DNA of 64,000 bases from Clostridium beijerinckii (GCA_003129525.1 CP029329.1:715501-779500); one strand, 5' to 3'; shown: positions 39,018-47,976, counted from the first letter of the stretch. Program-made: numbers and translations. Notes: a model not told the origin generated them from the sequence alone.

Positions 39018-40164
39018 TAAGCCACCCTTCTCTTCCTAAATGCTTTGCATCTATCAAAAAATTCTTTTTATACTCATTTTTGCTTAAGTCTAAGACTTCT
39101 ATATTATTATCATTAGATATTTTTTTTACTTTATCATAATATTCTTCTCTCTTATCTTTGGTAAGCCCTGCATAATCATAATACCAACCATTAACTGGTT
39201 GCAGAATAATATATGGTTCTATATTTAAATCTTTGCAAACACTTAAGAAGAATTTGTAATCATCAAATTCCTTTGATTCAACTGGATTTTCCAATCTTGA
39301 CTCCCCTTTATGTTTATAAAGCTCATCTTTAAATTGGCCATTATAAAATTTATCATCTAAGTTAAATTGATTTGTTGATACTATGGCACTATTTTCTTCT
39401 TTAATTTTTGCATATTCTTCTTCCCAGTTAACTTCTTTAAGTTTTTGTTGACCATTTTTATCCGGCAGTTCCTTCAATTCATTATAAATCAAAGCCTTAT
39501 CTTGAATATCCAATAAATATTTTTTAGTTTCATAATATGGTGCAAATACTAATTTTTCAAAGCTTGTAATCTTTCCGGAATCTAAATAAATTTTAGCATA
39601 AAACGCTTCTGCTGGATATTTCTTAGCGCTTGTTAAAAATTTATAAACTCTCTCAGCATAATATTTCTTATTTTCTTCACTTATCTTTGGATTTTCTAGA
39701 AACTTATAAAATTGCACATCCGAAAAATTAATAGCAAAATTATATGGTGATATTGCATTTGAATCCTCAAACCATTGAATTGAAAGAATACATGCTACCT
39801 TTTGATTTTCTTTTAAGTCTGCTGATCCTAAATAAGTAGCTTGTTGTAAATCTTGACAAAATACTCGCCCAAAACAGCTTACATCATAGTCAATGCCTTT
39901 AAAAGGAAATAACTTCAGTGGATTTTGTGGAACATCTATACCCATTTCAGATGAACCAAGTAAAAATAAATCTCCTTTATCAGATAATAACTTTTTATCT
40001 AACACACTTTTATCTTTAATGGTATCTGCATATTTTCGCCCCATTAAACTAATGTTTTTTTCTTTAGTAAATGTTTCTATTTTTTTATCCAATAATGAAT
40101 TAATTGCAATTGTAGTAAATATTGCAATTAATATTGGTATTAATAAACTACTTATTTTCTTCAT
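38977..40164 (-). CDS. dltD: D-alanyl-lipoteichoic acid biosynthesis protein DltD
   Basis: 395 residues. N-terminal membrane helix (about 4-22), then an extracytoplasmic SGNH-like esterase fold: catalytic serine in LLGSSEMGID and histidine near the end in DAKHLGREGW. DltD completes transfer of D-alanine to teichoic acid. It is the first gene of this operon (D-X-A-B-C), whereas Bacillus has A-B-C-D; a leading dltD is seen in clostridia. Upstream is a 424-bp gap with a structured repeat. Confidence 0.93.
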   Translation of the reverse strand: MKKISSLLIPILIAIFTTIAINSLLDKKIETFTKEKNISLMGRKYADTIKDKSVLDKKLLSDKGDLFLLGSSEMGIDVPQNPLKLFPFKGIDYDVSCFGRVFCQDLQQATYLGSADLKENQKVACILSIQWFEDSNAISPYNFAINFSDVQFYKFLENPKISEENKKYYAERVYKFLTSAKKYPAEAFYAKIYLDSGKITSFEKLVFAPYYETKKYLLDIQDKALIYNELKELPDKNGQQKLKEVNWEEEYAKIKEENSAIVSTNQFNLDDKFYNGQFKDELYKHKGESRLENPVESKEFDDYKFFLSVCKDLNIEPYIILQPVNGWYYDYAGLTKDKREEYYDKVKKISNDNNIEVLDLSKNEYKKNFLIDAKHLGREGWLNASEGIYKHFSKK

Positions 40165-40588
40165 TACATAACAACCTCTTTGTCGTTCAATTATTAATAT
40201 ATTATAAAAATTCTTTAAATATTAAACTAAGATATTCTATAATCATAATATTATTCATTCATATTGGTGTCAATATAGCAATCTTATATATACGGAAATA
40301 TCATAGTTTTGTAATATTTTATATTTTTTTCATTTCCTTAACACATAAAAAGGCATATTCCTAAATTTAGAAAAATTTACGAATACACCTATTTTAATAA
40401 TGAAATTCCACTCATATACTTTCACTGAGTAAGTTAAAATAATCAAATGAATAAGGAAGTTAATTAGCAAAGCTAATTAGCTAAGTTCCAAGAGCAAAAT
40501 CAATAAGGAATACAAATCACTAGCGTGATTTGCATAAGTTCGAGGAACCAAATATAAAATTTGGGCTCTCACTTATCACTTATCTCAC
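40165..40588. repeat. Gene-free region with structured intergenic repeat F
   Basis: 424 bp without a gene. From 40461: hairpins TAATTAGC-AAA-GCTAATTA, CAAATCAC-TAGC-GTGATTTG (40513-40532), the box GCATAAGTTCGAGGAA, hairpin CCAAAT-ATAAA-ATTTGG (40548-40564), and GCTCTCACTTATCACTTATCTCACTTAT. Copy G at 49851 has the same order with a CAAATTC/GAATTTG stem in place of CAAATCAC/GTGATTTG. The dltD promoter was not clearly seen. Confidence 0.6.
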
Positions 40589-41905
40589 TTATAATTTATA
40601 AATCTTTTCTCTATTATTAACTACATTCTTAGTTGCATTTCTTGTATCATATACAACTTTAGCTCTAGCCACAATTGCTTCATAATCATAGCAACTATGG
40701 TTTGTTGTTATAATTACTATATCTGAATCATCAATAACTTCTGCCCAATCCACCGAATTATATGTCTTACCTTTATATTTAGATATTGGACAATATGGAT
40801 CATTTACCATAAGATCAGCACCATTCTTCTCTAATAATTCTATTACCTTAAATGCTGGTGATTCTCTATAATCATCAATGTCATTTTTATATGCAACACC
40901 TAATAAAAGAACTTTAGCTCCATTTAATGCTTTCTTATTCTTATTTAAAATCTTCATTACATTATCTAATACAAACTCAGGCATTGAATCATTGATTTCT
41001 CCTGATGTTTCAATTAACCTTGTATGATAATCATATTCTTTGGCCTTCCATTCTAAATAAAATGGATCAAGTGGAATACAGTGTCCACCTAAACCTGGAC
41101 CTGGATAAAATGGCATGAATCCATAAGGTTTAGTTTTAGCTGCATCTATAACTTCCCATACATCTATTCCCATTCTATTACACAAAATAGCCATTTCATT
41201 AGCTAATCCAATGTTTATGTTTCTAAAAGTATTTTCTAATATTTTTTCCATTTCAGCTACAGCTGGTGATGATACTGTGTGTATATCCCCTTCTAATATA
41301 TTTCTATATAATGCTGCTGCAACTTCAGTACATTCTTCACTGCATCCTCCAACAACTTTTGGGGTATTTTTAGTATTAAAATCCTTATTACCTGGGTCAA
41401 CCCTTTCTGGTGAAAATGCTAGAAAAAAGTCTTCTCCACATTTAAGACCACTCTCTTCTAAAATTGGTTTAAGAATTTCTTCTGTTGTTCCTGGATATGT
41501 AGTACTCTCAAGGATAACAAGCATGCCTTTATGTAAATATTCTGCAACACTTCTTGTTGAATCTACAACGTATGATAAATCTGGTTGCTTATATAAATCC
41601 AACGGAGTAGGTACACAAATACAAATTGTATCCACATCTTTAACAAAACTAAAATCTGTAGTAGCTTTTAATGTTTTTGCTTCTACTATCTCTTTTAGAT
41701 TTTCATCTACTACATCACCTATATAATTCTTTCCTTCATTAACCATGTTAACTTTTTCTTCTTGAACATCGAATCCAATCGTTTGGTATCCAGCATTAGC
41801 TTTTTCTACAGCTAATGGCAATCCAACATAACCAAGTCCAACTACACCAACTTTTGCGGTTTTATTATTTATCTTATCTAATAATTGTTGTTTTAATACT
41901 GACAT
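40589..41905 (-). CDS. Nucleotide-sugar dehydrogenase, UDP-GlcNAc 6-dehydrogenase (WbpA) type
   Basis: 438 residues. NAD-dependent two-step oxidation of a UDP-sugar to its uronic acid. Motifs: VGVVGLGYVGLPLAVE (NAD-binding), ESTTYPGTTEEI, the catalytic-cysteine segment GPGLGGHCIPLDPFYL, and LLGVAYKNDIDDYRESP. Neighbours of WbpD and WbpE type suggest the UDP-GlcNAc to UDP-2,3-diacetamido-uronate route, so UDP-GlcNAc rather than UDP-ManNAc or UDP-glucose is the likely substrate. It is the last of the three genes, after a heptad-repeat gap. GGAGGTATATC precedes the ATG. Confidence 0.8.
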   Translation of the reverse strand: MSVLKQQLLDKINNKTAKVGVVGLGYVGLPLAVEKANAGYQTIGFDVQEEKVNMVNEGKNYIGDVVDENLKEIVEAKTLKATTDFSFVKDVDTICICVPTPLDLYKQPDLSYVVDSTRSVAEYLHKGMLVILESTTYPGTTEEILKPILEESGLKCGEDFFLAFSPERVDPGNKDFNTKNTPKVVGGCSEECTEVAAALYRNILEGDIHTVSSPAVAEMEKILENTFRNINIGLANEMAILCNRMGIDVWEVIDAAKTKPYGFMPFYPGPGLGGHCIPLDPFYLEWKAKEYDYHTRLIETSGEINDSMPEFVLDNVMKILNKNKKALNGAKVLLLGVAYKNDIDDYRESPAFKVIELLEKNGADLMVNDPYCPISKYKGKTYNSVDWAEVIDDSDIVIITTNHSCYDYEAIVARAKVVYDTRNATKNVVNNREKIYKL

Positions 41906-41923
41906 GATATACCTCCATTATAT

Positions 41924-42021
41924 CAATTAACAATTAACAGTTAACAGTTAACAATTAAGGGTGAACTTTCTCTATGAAATTGTTCCATAATTGTGCATTG
42001 CGAATTGTGCATTGTGAATTG
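41924..42021. repeat. Two arrays of 7-bp units
   Basis: 41924-41958: CAATTAA, CAATTAA, CAGTTAA, CAGTTAA, CAATTAA. 41987-42021: ATAATTG, TGCATTG, CGAATTG, TGCATTG, TGAATTG. Both have five exact 7-bp steps; the second is in the opposite orientation, so the pair forms an inverted set. They fill the gap between the WbpA- and WbpD-type genes. Confidence 0.8.
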
Positions 42022-42023
42022 AA

Positions 42024-42602
42024 TTATTTATCTATACATTCTACTTTTTCTTTATCTTTTCTATATTTTCCACTACAAGCACTGCAAGTTGCATGCCCGT
42101 CTTTAAATCTTAATTTTTCTCCACATTTACATACATATCCTAACATGCTTGCTGGATTTCCTACAACTAAAGCATAATCGGGTATATGCTTAGTAACAAC
42201 TGCACCAGCACCAACTAATGCGTATTTACCTATATTGTGGCCACATACAATTGTTACATTTGCACCAATAGATGCGCCAGTACCAATTATAGTATCTTTA
42301 TATTCAGTCTTTCTTTCAATAAAACTTCTTGGATTAACTACATTTGTAAATACACAAGATGGACCTAAAAACACATCATCTTCACAAATAACACCTGTAT
42401 AAACAGATACATTATTTTGTATTTTTACCCCATTTCCAAGTTTCACGCCTGGTGATATTACAACATTCTGACCTATATTGCACTTTTTCCCGATTTCACA
42501 ATTACTCATAATGTGAGAAAAGTGCCATATCTTTGTTCCATCTCCTATTTTAACATTATTATCTACATAACTCGATTCATGTACAAAATAATTATTCTCC
42601 AT
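42024..42602 (-). CDS. UDP-amino-sugar N-acetyltransferase, WbpD type
   Basis: 192 residues. Left-handed beta-helix of hexapeptide repeats (NNVKIGDGTKIWHFSH, IGQNVVISPGVKLGNG, VSVYTGVICEDDVFLGPS, GTGASIGANVTIVCGHNIG), followed by a small cysteine motif (CKCGEKLRF, CSACSGKYR), a known C-terminal zinc-ribbon of this family. It acetylates the 3-amino group of UDP-2-acetamido-3-amino-uronic acid. GAGAGG precedes the ATG. Flanked by the WbpE-type aminotransferase upstream and the WbpA-type dehydrogenase downstream. Confidence 0.85.
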   Translation of the reverse strand: MENNYFVHESSYVDNNVKIGDGTKIWHFSHIMSNCEIGKKCNIGQNVVISPGVKLGNGVKIQNNVSVYTGVICEDDVFLGPSCVFTNVVNPRSFIERKTEYKDTIIGTGASIGANVTIVCGHNIGKYALVGAGAVVTKHIPDYALVVGNPASMLGYVCKCGEKLRFKDGHATCSACSGKYRKDKEKVECIDK

Positions 42603-42630
42603 AATTAAACCTCTCGCACTTATATTTTTT

Positions 42631-42710
42631 CAATGCTCAATGGTCAATGAATTATGAAATTGCTTTGCTATTTCATAATTGATAACTCATAATTGCCAAT
42701 TGAACATTGA
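42631..42710. repeat. CAAT-heptad palindromic repeat
   Basis: CAATGCT, CAATGGT, CAATGAA lead into a hairpin AATTATGAAAT (42650-42660) / ATTTCATAATT (42670-42680), then CATAATTGCCAATTGAACATTG. It lies between the WbpE- and WbpD-type genes. Confidence 0.65.
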
Positions 42711-42765
42711 TAGCTATCCCAATAACATAACTTCAAGCACCACCCTAGGTAATGCTTATTATCAT

Positions 42766-43947
42766 CTATTCTTTTATGCTTTCAATTATATAATTAATTT
42801 GTTCATCTGTTAATTCTGGATAAACTGGTATTGCAAAAGTTCTATGTGATAGATACTCTGCAACTGGCATATCGCCTTCTTTATATCCAAGGTCTTTATA
42901 TACTTTTTGTAAGTGTAGTGGAACTGGATAATATACTCCTGTTGCTACACCCTTTTCTTTAAGTTTATTTAACATAGCATCTCTATTTTCACATTGTAAT
43001 ATATATTGATGATAAACTGTTTCGTTTTCTTCATCAATAATAGGTACTACTACATTTAAATTTTTTAATTTTTCATCATATATTTTAGCTATTTCTCTTC
43101 TTCTACTATTCCATTTATCTAAATGGGGTAATTTAACCCTTAAAATCGCTGCTTGAATTGCATCTAATCTTGAATTAACTCCAATTAAATAATTATAATA
43201 TTTTAACGGATTATATACAGTATCGTCTCCGCCTTTAAATGTTTCTATTTCTTCTGTTATATTATTTAATAAGTTATAAGCTTTTTGACCGGTTTCTCCA
43301 CTTCCATGAGTTCTTAATGCTCTTGCTATAGTTGCTATATTATCATCAGAAGTCACTATCATTCCGCCATCGCCCGCACATGAAAGATTTTTAGTTGGGA
43401 AAAATGAGAAACAAGCTACATCGCTTAATGTTCCTATCATTTTCTCTTTATACTTAGAGCCTACCGCTTGACAGGCATCTTCAATAACTTTTAAATTATA
43501 CTTTTGAGCTATCTGATTAATTTCATCCATCTTAGCACTTTGCCCAAATATATGAACTGGTATAATAGCTTTTGTCTTTTTAGTTATTTTTTCTTCTATC
43601 TTAGTTGGATCTATATTAAACGTTTCTTTTTCTACATCAACAAAAACAGGTGTTGCACCAACAGCTGAAATAACTTCTGCTGAAGCGAAATAGGTAAATG
43701 GTGAAGTTATTACTTCATCTCCATGTCCTATCCCTAAAGATTTTAATGCAATAACTAATGCATCAGTTCCATTACCTACTGATATTGCATGTTTAACTCC
43801 TATATATTCTGCAAATTCCTTTTCAAATTCTGTTACATTCTTACCCATAATATAACTTGCAGAAGAAAGCACCTCTTTAGTTACTCTATCTAAATCTTCA
43901 GCAATAGACTTATATTGAGCTTTTAAATCAATTAATGGAATATTCAT
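42766..43947 (-). CDS. DegT/DnrJ/EryC1 aminotransferase, WbpE type
   Basis: 393 residues. PLP-dependent sugar aminotransferase. Motifs: MNIPLIDLKAQYKSI, VGNGTDALVIALKSLGIG, EDACQAVGSKYK, and the PLP lysine in FSFFPTKNLSCAGDGG. It would aminate the 3-keto group of UDP-GlcNAc-derived uronic acid with glutamate. The oxidoreductase that makes that ketone (WbpB type) is not in the window. AAGGAGCGAGG precedes the ATG. First gene of the three-gene minus-strand group. Confidence 0.87.
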   Translation of the reverse strand: MNIPLIDLKAQYKSIAEDLDRVTKEVLSSASYIMGKNVTEFEKEFAEYIGVKHAISVGNGTDALVIALKSLGIGHGDEVITSPFTYFASAEVISAVGATPVFVDVEKETFNIDPTKIEEKITKKTKAIIPVHIFGQSAKMDEINQIAQKYNLKVIEDACQAVGSKYKEKMIGTLSDVACFSFFPTKNLSCAGDGGMIVTSDDNIATIARALRTHGSGETGQKAYNLLNNITEEIETFKGGDDTVYNPLKYYNYLIGVNSRLDAIQAAILRVKLPHLDKWNSRRREIAKIYDEKLKNLNVVVPIIDEENETVYHQYILQCENRDAMLNKLKEKGVATGVYYPVPLHLQKVYKDLGYKEGDMPVAEYLSHRTFAIPVYPELTDEQINYIIESIKE

Positions 43948-44041
43948 TTTCCTCGCTCCTTAACTCTACTTTAAATATGTTGTTTACGTCCACTTTGTTT
44001 CATAAAACTAACATGAATATTTTAACATACTTAAATGGATA

Positions 44042-44070
44042 AATAAACTTTTTGTTTTCTTAAGTTTATT
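44042..44070 (-). terminator. Hairpin after the helicase gene
   Basis: AATAAACTT pairs with AAGTTTATT, 4 bp after the helicase stop; followed by AT-rich but not T-only sequence. Confidence 0.45.
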
Positions 44071-44074
44071 CTTG

Positions 44075-46360
44075 TCAATATTTATTTATAGGATACCATT
44101 CATTTGGTAGTAGCATCTTATATTTATTAGTTATATATCTATCATCAATAAGCAGAACTCTGCCTGTATCAGTTTCAGTTCTTATTACTCTACCTGCAGC
44201 TTGTTGTACCTTATTTATACCTGGGAATACATAAGCATAATCATAACCATCATCTTTATAAAATTCTTTTATTATTTCGTTTTTCATAGCTATCATAGGA
44301 TATCCTACACCTATAATTATAGCTCCTATTAGCTGTTCTCCTGGTAAGTCTATACCTTCCGAAAACATACCGCCTAAGACACAAAACATTAGTAAATTAT
44401 TATTTGTTTTAAATGTCTTTAAAAATTCATTTTTTTCATTTTCACTCATATTCTGTTTTTGCTTTATAAGTTCAAATTTTGTTAGATTTAACTTACTCAT
44501 TTCATCCCATAATAGTTCCATATATGCATATGATGGTGAAAAAACTATGTAGTTTCCCATCTGCTCATTTGTAAAATCACAAATTTTGTCTTTAACAAAT
44601 CCCAATGTTCTTTTTCTATGTGTATATCTGATATTAATTGGACTAACATGAACTTTTAGATTTTCTTTTTTAAATGGTGATATAAGCTTTAATCTATAAG
44701 TTGCATCATGCCCCCCAAGCATATTTATATAGTATTTTATAGGAGATATAGTTGCTGAAAAGAAAATCACTGAATAACACTTTGATAAATATTCTTTTAA
44801 ATTCTTAGCTGTATTTACACAATACAATGTTAATTTAAGTTCCTGAATCTCTTTTTCCATACAAGTTATATAATTTTCATCATATAGCTGCATAGTAGAA
44901 ACAAACGCATTTACATCAAAATACAGTTGCAATATATCTTCATAACCATCAAATTTATTTCCTCTTACTAAAATTTCTTCACTCTCTTTTAAGTAGAGTT
45001 GTAAATACTTGTTTAATTCTTTAGGTGACTCTCTTTCATAAAACCATTCCACTTCTTTATGATCACATTCATTTCTTAAATCAATAAAATAATTATTGAT
45101 TTTATCTAATACAGAATGTAATTTATTAAGTTTACCTTTAGATATTTTTTTACATTTAATTATCTGATTTTTGGATAATGATGCTGAATACATATTTCTT
45201 GCTCTATCTATTAAATTATGTGCTTCATCAATTAAAACTATATTTCCCTTACTTTCTAATACTCTGCCTAATGATACCCTTGGATCAAAAATATAATTGT
45301 AATCACCTATAATCCCATCACAATAAAGACTTAAATCTAAGGAGAGTTCAAAAGGGCATACTTTATATTTTTCAGCATAGTTCCGCAATATTTCCGAGGA
45401 AATTCTTTCTTCATTCTTAAGAATATATGATATTACATTTTTCACCTTACCATAGTAATTTTTTGCATATATACATCTTTCAGGATTGCAATCAAAAGTC
45501 TCATTAATGCATATTTTTTCCTTTGCAGTAATTGTAATACTCTTAAATTCCAATCCTTTTTGTCTTAATTTTTCAAATGTATCTTCCGCAACTTCTTTAT
45601 TTATAGTTTTAGCTGTCAAATATATAATCCTTTTTCCAATGCCTTGCCCTAATGCTTTTACTGCTGGAAATATGGTTGATATTGTCTTACCTATTCCTGT
45701 TGGTGCTTGAGCAAATAACATTTCCTTTTCTTTTATAGTTTGATATGATATGTTAATTAACTTTCTTTGACCTTCTCTGTATTTTTCAAATGGAAACTTA
45801 AGAATTTTTATTGAATCGTCCCTAATACTTTTTTGTTGAGATATTAAAACATTAAATTCTTCATATTCCTCTAATATCTTTAAAGTGAACTTTTCTAATT
45901 CTTGTATATTAAATTTTTTCTCAAAGCTTTTTACTTCACTTGTTTCAAGTTGCATATAAGATAATCTTATATAAATCTCCTGAAGTTTATTTTGTTTCCC
46001 ATAAATTAACGCATATACTTTTGCTTGAGCCCAATGTACTTCATTTGAATCATCTATATATGCAAAGCTCTTATATGTAGATTTAATTTCCTCAATTATG
46101 ATTCTATCTTCCTCTATTATAATTCCGTCTGATCGTCCTTCAATAGTTATTAAACTTTTATCCATTTCAAATTCGTAAGTTAAATATACTTCTTTTTCAT
46201 AATTTTTATAAATATTGGAATTATCATCTTGAAGTTTTTGATGTGCTCTTATACCCTCTGTAGCTCTTGCACTTCCTGCAAATCTATTGTCTATATCACC
46301 TTTCTTTAAGCAAAATTCAACTAAATTTCTTACAGATTCTCTTATAATAATTTTATTCAT
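44075..46360 (-). CDS. XPD/DinG-type DNA helicase with N-terminal PD-(D/E)XK nuclease-like domain
   Basis: 761 residues. About residues 1-170 carry a RecB/Cas4-like nuclease pattern: ARATEGIRAHQK, then an Asp in EGRSDGIII and E-I-K in RIIIEEIKST, with later AQAKVYALIYG. From about 200 it is a superfamily 2 helicase: Walker A APTGIGKT, DEAH in IVLIDEAHNLID, SATISPIKYY, and a C-terminal QAAGRVIRTETD. Four cysteines between motifs I and II (KICINE, FDCNPE, ERCIYA, KVCPFE) fit the XPD/DinG iron-sulfur cluster. Likely role is DNA repair or processing of nucleic-acid structures; substrates are unknown. GAGGAA precedes the ATG. Stand-alone gene. Confidence 0.8.
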   Translation of the reverse strand: MNKIIIRESVRNLVEFCLKKGDIDNRFAGSARATEGIRAHQKLQDDNSNIYKNYEKEVYLTYEFEMDKSLITIEGRSDGIIIEEDRIIIEEIKSTYKSFAYIDDSNEVHWAQAKVYALIYGKQNKLQEIYIRLSYMQLETSEVKSFEKKFNIQELEKFTLKILEEYEEFNVLISQQKSIRDDSIKILKFPFEKYREGQRKLINISYQTIKEKEMLFAQAPTGIGKTISTIFPAVKALGQGIGKRIIYLTAKTINKEVAEDTFEKLRQKGLEFKSITITAKEKICINETFDCNPERCIYAKNYYGKVKNVISYILKNEERISSEILRNYAEKYKVCPFELSLDLSLYCDGIIGDYNYIFDPRVSLGRVLESKGNIVLIDEAHNLIDRARNMYSASLSKNQIIKCKKISKGKLNKLHSVLDKINNYFIDLRNECDHKEVEWFYERESPKELNKYLQLYLKESEEILVRGNKFDGYEDILQLYFDVNAFVSTMQLYDENYITCMEKEIQELKLTLYCVNTAKNLKEYLSKCYSVIFFSATISPIKYYINMLGGHDATYRLKLISPFKKENLKVHVSPINIRYTHRKRTLGFVKDKICDFTNEQMGNYIVFSPSYAYMELLWDEMSKLNLTKFELIKQKQNMSENEKNEFLKTFKTNNNLLMFCVLGGMFSEGIDLPGEQLIGAIIIGVGYPMIAMKNEIIKEFYKDDGYDYAYVFPGINKVQQAAGRVIRTETDTGRVLLIDDRYITNKYKMLLPNEWYPINKY

Positions 46361-46477
46361 AAATTAATTCCTCTTTGTAATCAAGTTTAGATACATTTAA
46401 AAATAACAAGTCAATATGATAGTCTATTTGATTTGTTATTTTCTTTCATGTACATCAAGAATTTTCTAAATACTTAT

Positions 46478-46529
46478 AAAACACTTACTAAATCGGTATC
46501 ATTTCAAATACCCATCTAATAAGTGCTTT
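46478..46529 (-). terminator. Terminator of the DUF1836 gene
   Basis: TAAGTGCTTT pairs with AAACACTTA around an inner GGGTAT/ATACC hairpin; 42 bp after the stop codon, T-run on the minus strand. Confidence 0.65.
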
Positions 46530-46570
46530 AATTTTATTATATTTCTATATATCTTATAATTTTATTTTAG

Positions 46571-47161
46571 TTATTCTGTATCATACTCTTTTACTATTTT
46601 CTGTACTAATTTCTTAATAACACTTGCTTCTGCTATTAAAGATAATACTAATAGAAAAATTTTTATTCTTTCTTGGTCTTTATCTTTCAAATCAAAGTTC
46701 TTTATTATTTCTTCCAATTTGTCTTCATGATTTAATGATGTAATCAAATAATCATCTAAACTTTCTTTTTGTATTTGTGTGAAAGTTTTATAAGTTTCTT
46801 CCCATGATAATATATCATCACTTCTATCATTAACTTCATTAAAGGCAAGTCTAAAAACTTTTTTAATTTCTTCCGTTGTTAAAAGTGGCCTCATATAACT
46901 AAGCAATACTAACTGTATTAAATGCATTTTAGTATATCCTCTTTTTTTACCGTCCTCTGGTTTAGTTATAACTTCACTTTTAGTATAATTTTGTACTATA
47001 TTATTAGTGAATTTTTCATCAACAAACTTATCATTTAAATAATCTATAACTTGGGATAGAAATAAATCATATTTAGGAAGATCTTCATATGAAACTAAAC
47101 TTCCCTTAGACAATTCTTCTGCTAATTCCTTTATATATTCTGAATCAAATTTTCTCTCCAT
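46571..47161 (-). CDS. DUF1836 domain-containing protein
   Basis: 196 residues, mostly helical and soluble. The N-terminal half holds SYEDLPKYDLFLSQVIDYLN and the MerR-like wing segment KKRGYTKMHLIQLVLLSYM, typical of DUF1836 (YkrK family), whose Bacillus member regulates htpX. A regulator is plausible, its targets are unknown. Two starts compete: GTG at 47170 and ATG at 47161; the ATG has AGGTG at 6-nt spacing and gives MERKFDSEYIKEL, so it was chosen. Confidence 0.72.
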   Translation of the reverse strand: MERKFDSEYIKELAEELSKGSLVSYEDLPKYDLFLSQVIDYLNDKFVDEKFTNNIVQNYTKSEVITKPEDGKKRGYTKMHLIQLVLLSYMRPLLTTEEIKKVFRLAFNEVNDRSDDILSWEETYKTFTQIQKESLDDYLITSLNHEDKLEEIIKNFDLKDKDQERIKIFLLVLSLIAEASVIKKLVQKIVKEYDTE

Positions 47162-47483
47162 TTTATACACCTATACTTTCCACTTTTATCTAGATATATT
47201 ATATAGTAATTATCAACCCATTACAAGTTATTCTAAACATTATCAAAGAGATTTTTATTGCTACATTTGTTCATTGCTTACATTAATAATATTATACGAC
47301 ATATTTATATTTTTTTAAATATAATTGATTTTTAAAAAATATCTAATTTATGTAATTCATCGACATTATTATATATAGTATTTGCTTTTATGATAAAGAA
47401 TTTACTAGCTGTTTTTTATGCTTTTATTTGTAAATTTTTTTTATAATTTAAGAATCCAACATAAAATCCAATGTTAATTATGG

Positions 47484-47503
47484 CTTATATCTGTTGATAT
47501 AAG
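47484..47503. promoter_or_regulatory. Palindrome upstream of abrB
   Basis: CTTATATC-TGTT-GATATAAG, a perfect 8-bp inverted repeat, 58 bp upstream of the first abrB -35 element. Its outer flanks ATGG/CCAT can also pair. It may be an operator or a short hairpin; the rest of the 47162-47500 stretch holds nothing recognisable. Confidence 0.4.
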
Positions 47504-47561
47504 GTCCATTTTCTTTATTTACTGCGTTGCAATTAATCTTGTGATTTATAAATAAACCCCC

Positions 47562-47701
47562 TTGACTTTTCTAAAATATGGTAGTATATTTTATATAAGA
47601 TGTTTATTTAAGTTGAAATTTGTAATTTCTTATAAATTAAAGTAAAGTTTTTATTGACTTTATATTACAAGCTTGGTAATATATCATTATAGAATGTCGA
47701 A
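47562..47701 (+). promoter_or_regulatory. Two abrB promoters and a Spo0A box
   Basis: P1: TTGACT (47562-47567), 17-bp spacer, TATATT (47585-47590). P2: TTGACT (47654-47659), 17-bp spacer, TAATAT (47677-47682). The perfect 0A box TGTCGAA (47695-47701) lies about 7-13 bases downstream of the expected P2 start. In Bacillus, abrB also has two promoters and Spo0A~P represses it by binding just downstream of P2. Repression at the onset of sporulation is therefore likely here too. Confidence 0.75.
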
Positions 47702-47724
47702 TTGTGGAATTAGGAGGAATTTTT

Positions 47725-47976
47725 ATGAAATCAACAGGTGTAGTTAGAAGAGTGGACGAGCTAGGAAGAATAGTTATTCCTATAGAACTTAGAAGAACTT
47801 TAGATATTGCAGAAAAAGATGCATTAGAAATTTATGTAGATGGAGAGCAAATAATCTTAAAGAAATATGAACCAGCTTGTATATTCTGTGGAGATGCAAG
47901 AGATGTAATAAACTATAGAGGAAAAAATATTTGTACTAAATGTTTAGAACAAATTAAAACTTCTGCTAATTTTTAA
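47725..47976 (+). CDS. abrB: Transition-state regulator AbrB family, with zinc-ribbon tail
   Basis: 83 residues. N-terminal SpoVT/AbrB swapped-hairpin DNA-binding domain: MKSTGVVRRVDELGRIVIPI ELRR, then LEIYVDGEQIILKKY. The C-terminus has two CxxC pairs (CIFCGD and CTKC), a clostridial extension likely to bind zinc. AbrB represses post-exponential genes until Spo0A shuts it off. The ATG at 47725 follows AGGAGG; an in-frame ATG-type start upstream has no site. Divergent from rsmI-trmN6, as in Bacillus (yabB-yazA-yabC/rsmI next to abrB). Confidence 0.92.
   Translation: MKSTGVVRRVDELGRIVIPIELRRTLDIAEKDALEIYVDGEQIILKKYEPACIFCGDARDVINYRGKNICTKCLEQIKTSANF

Noticed and set aside
5709-42710. Heptad arrays as CRISPR-like repeats
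   Set aside because: Units are 7 bp and contiguous without spacers, and no cas genes are present.
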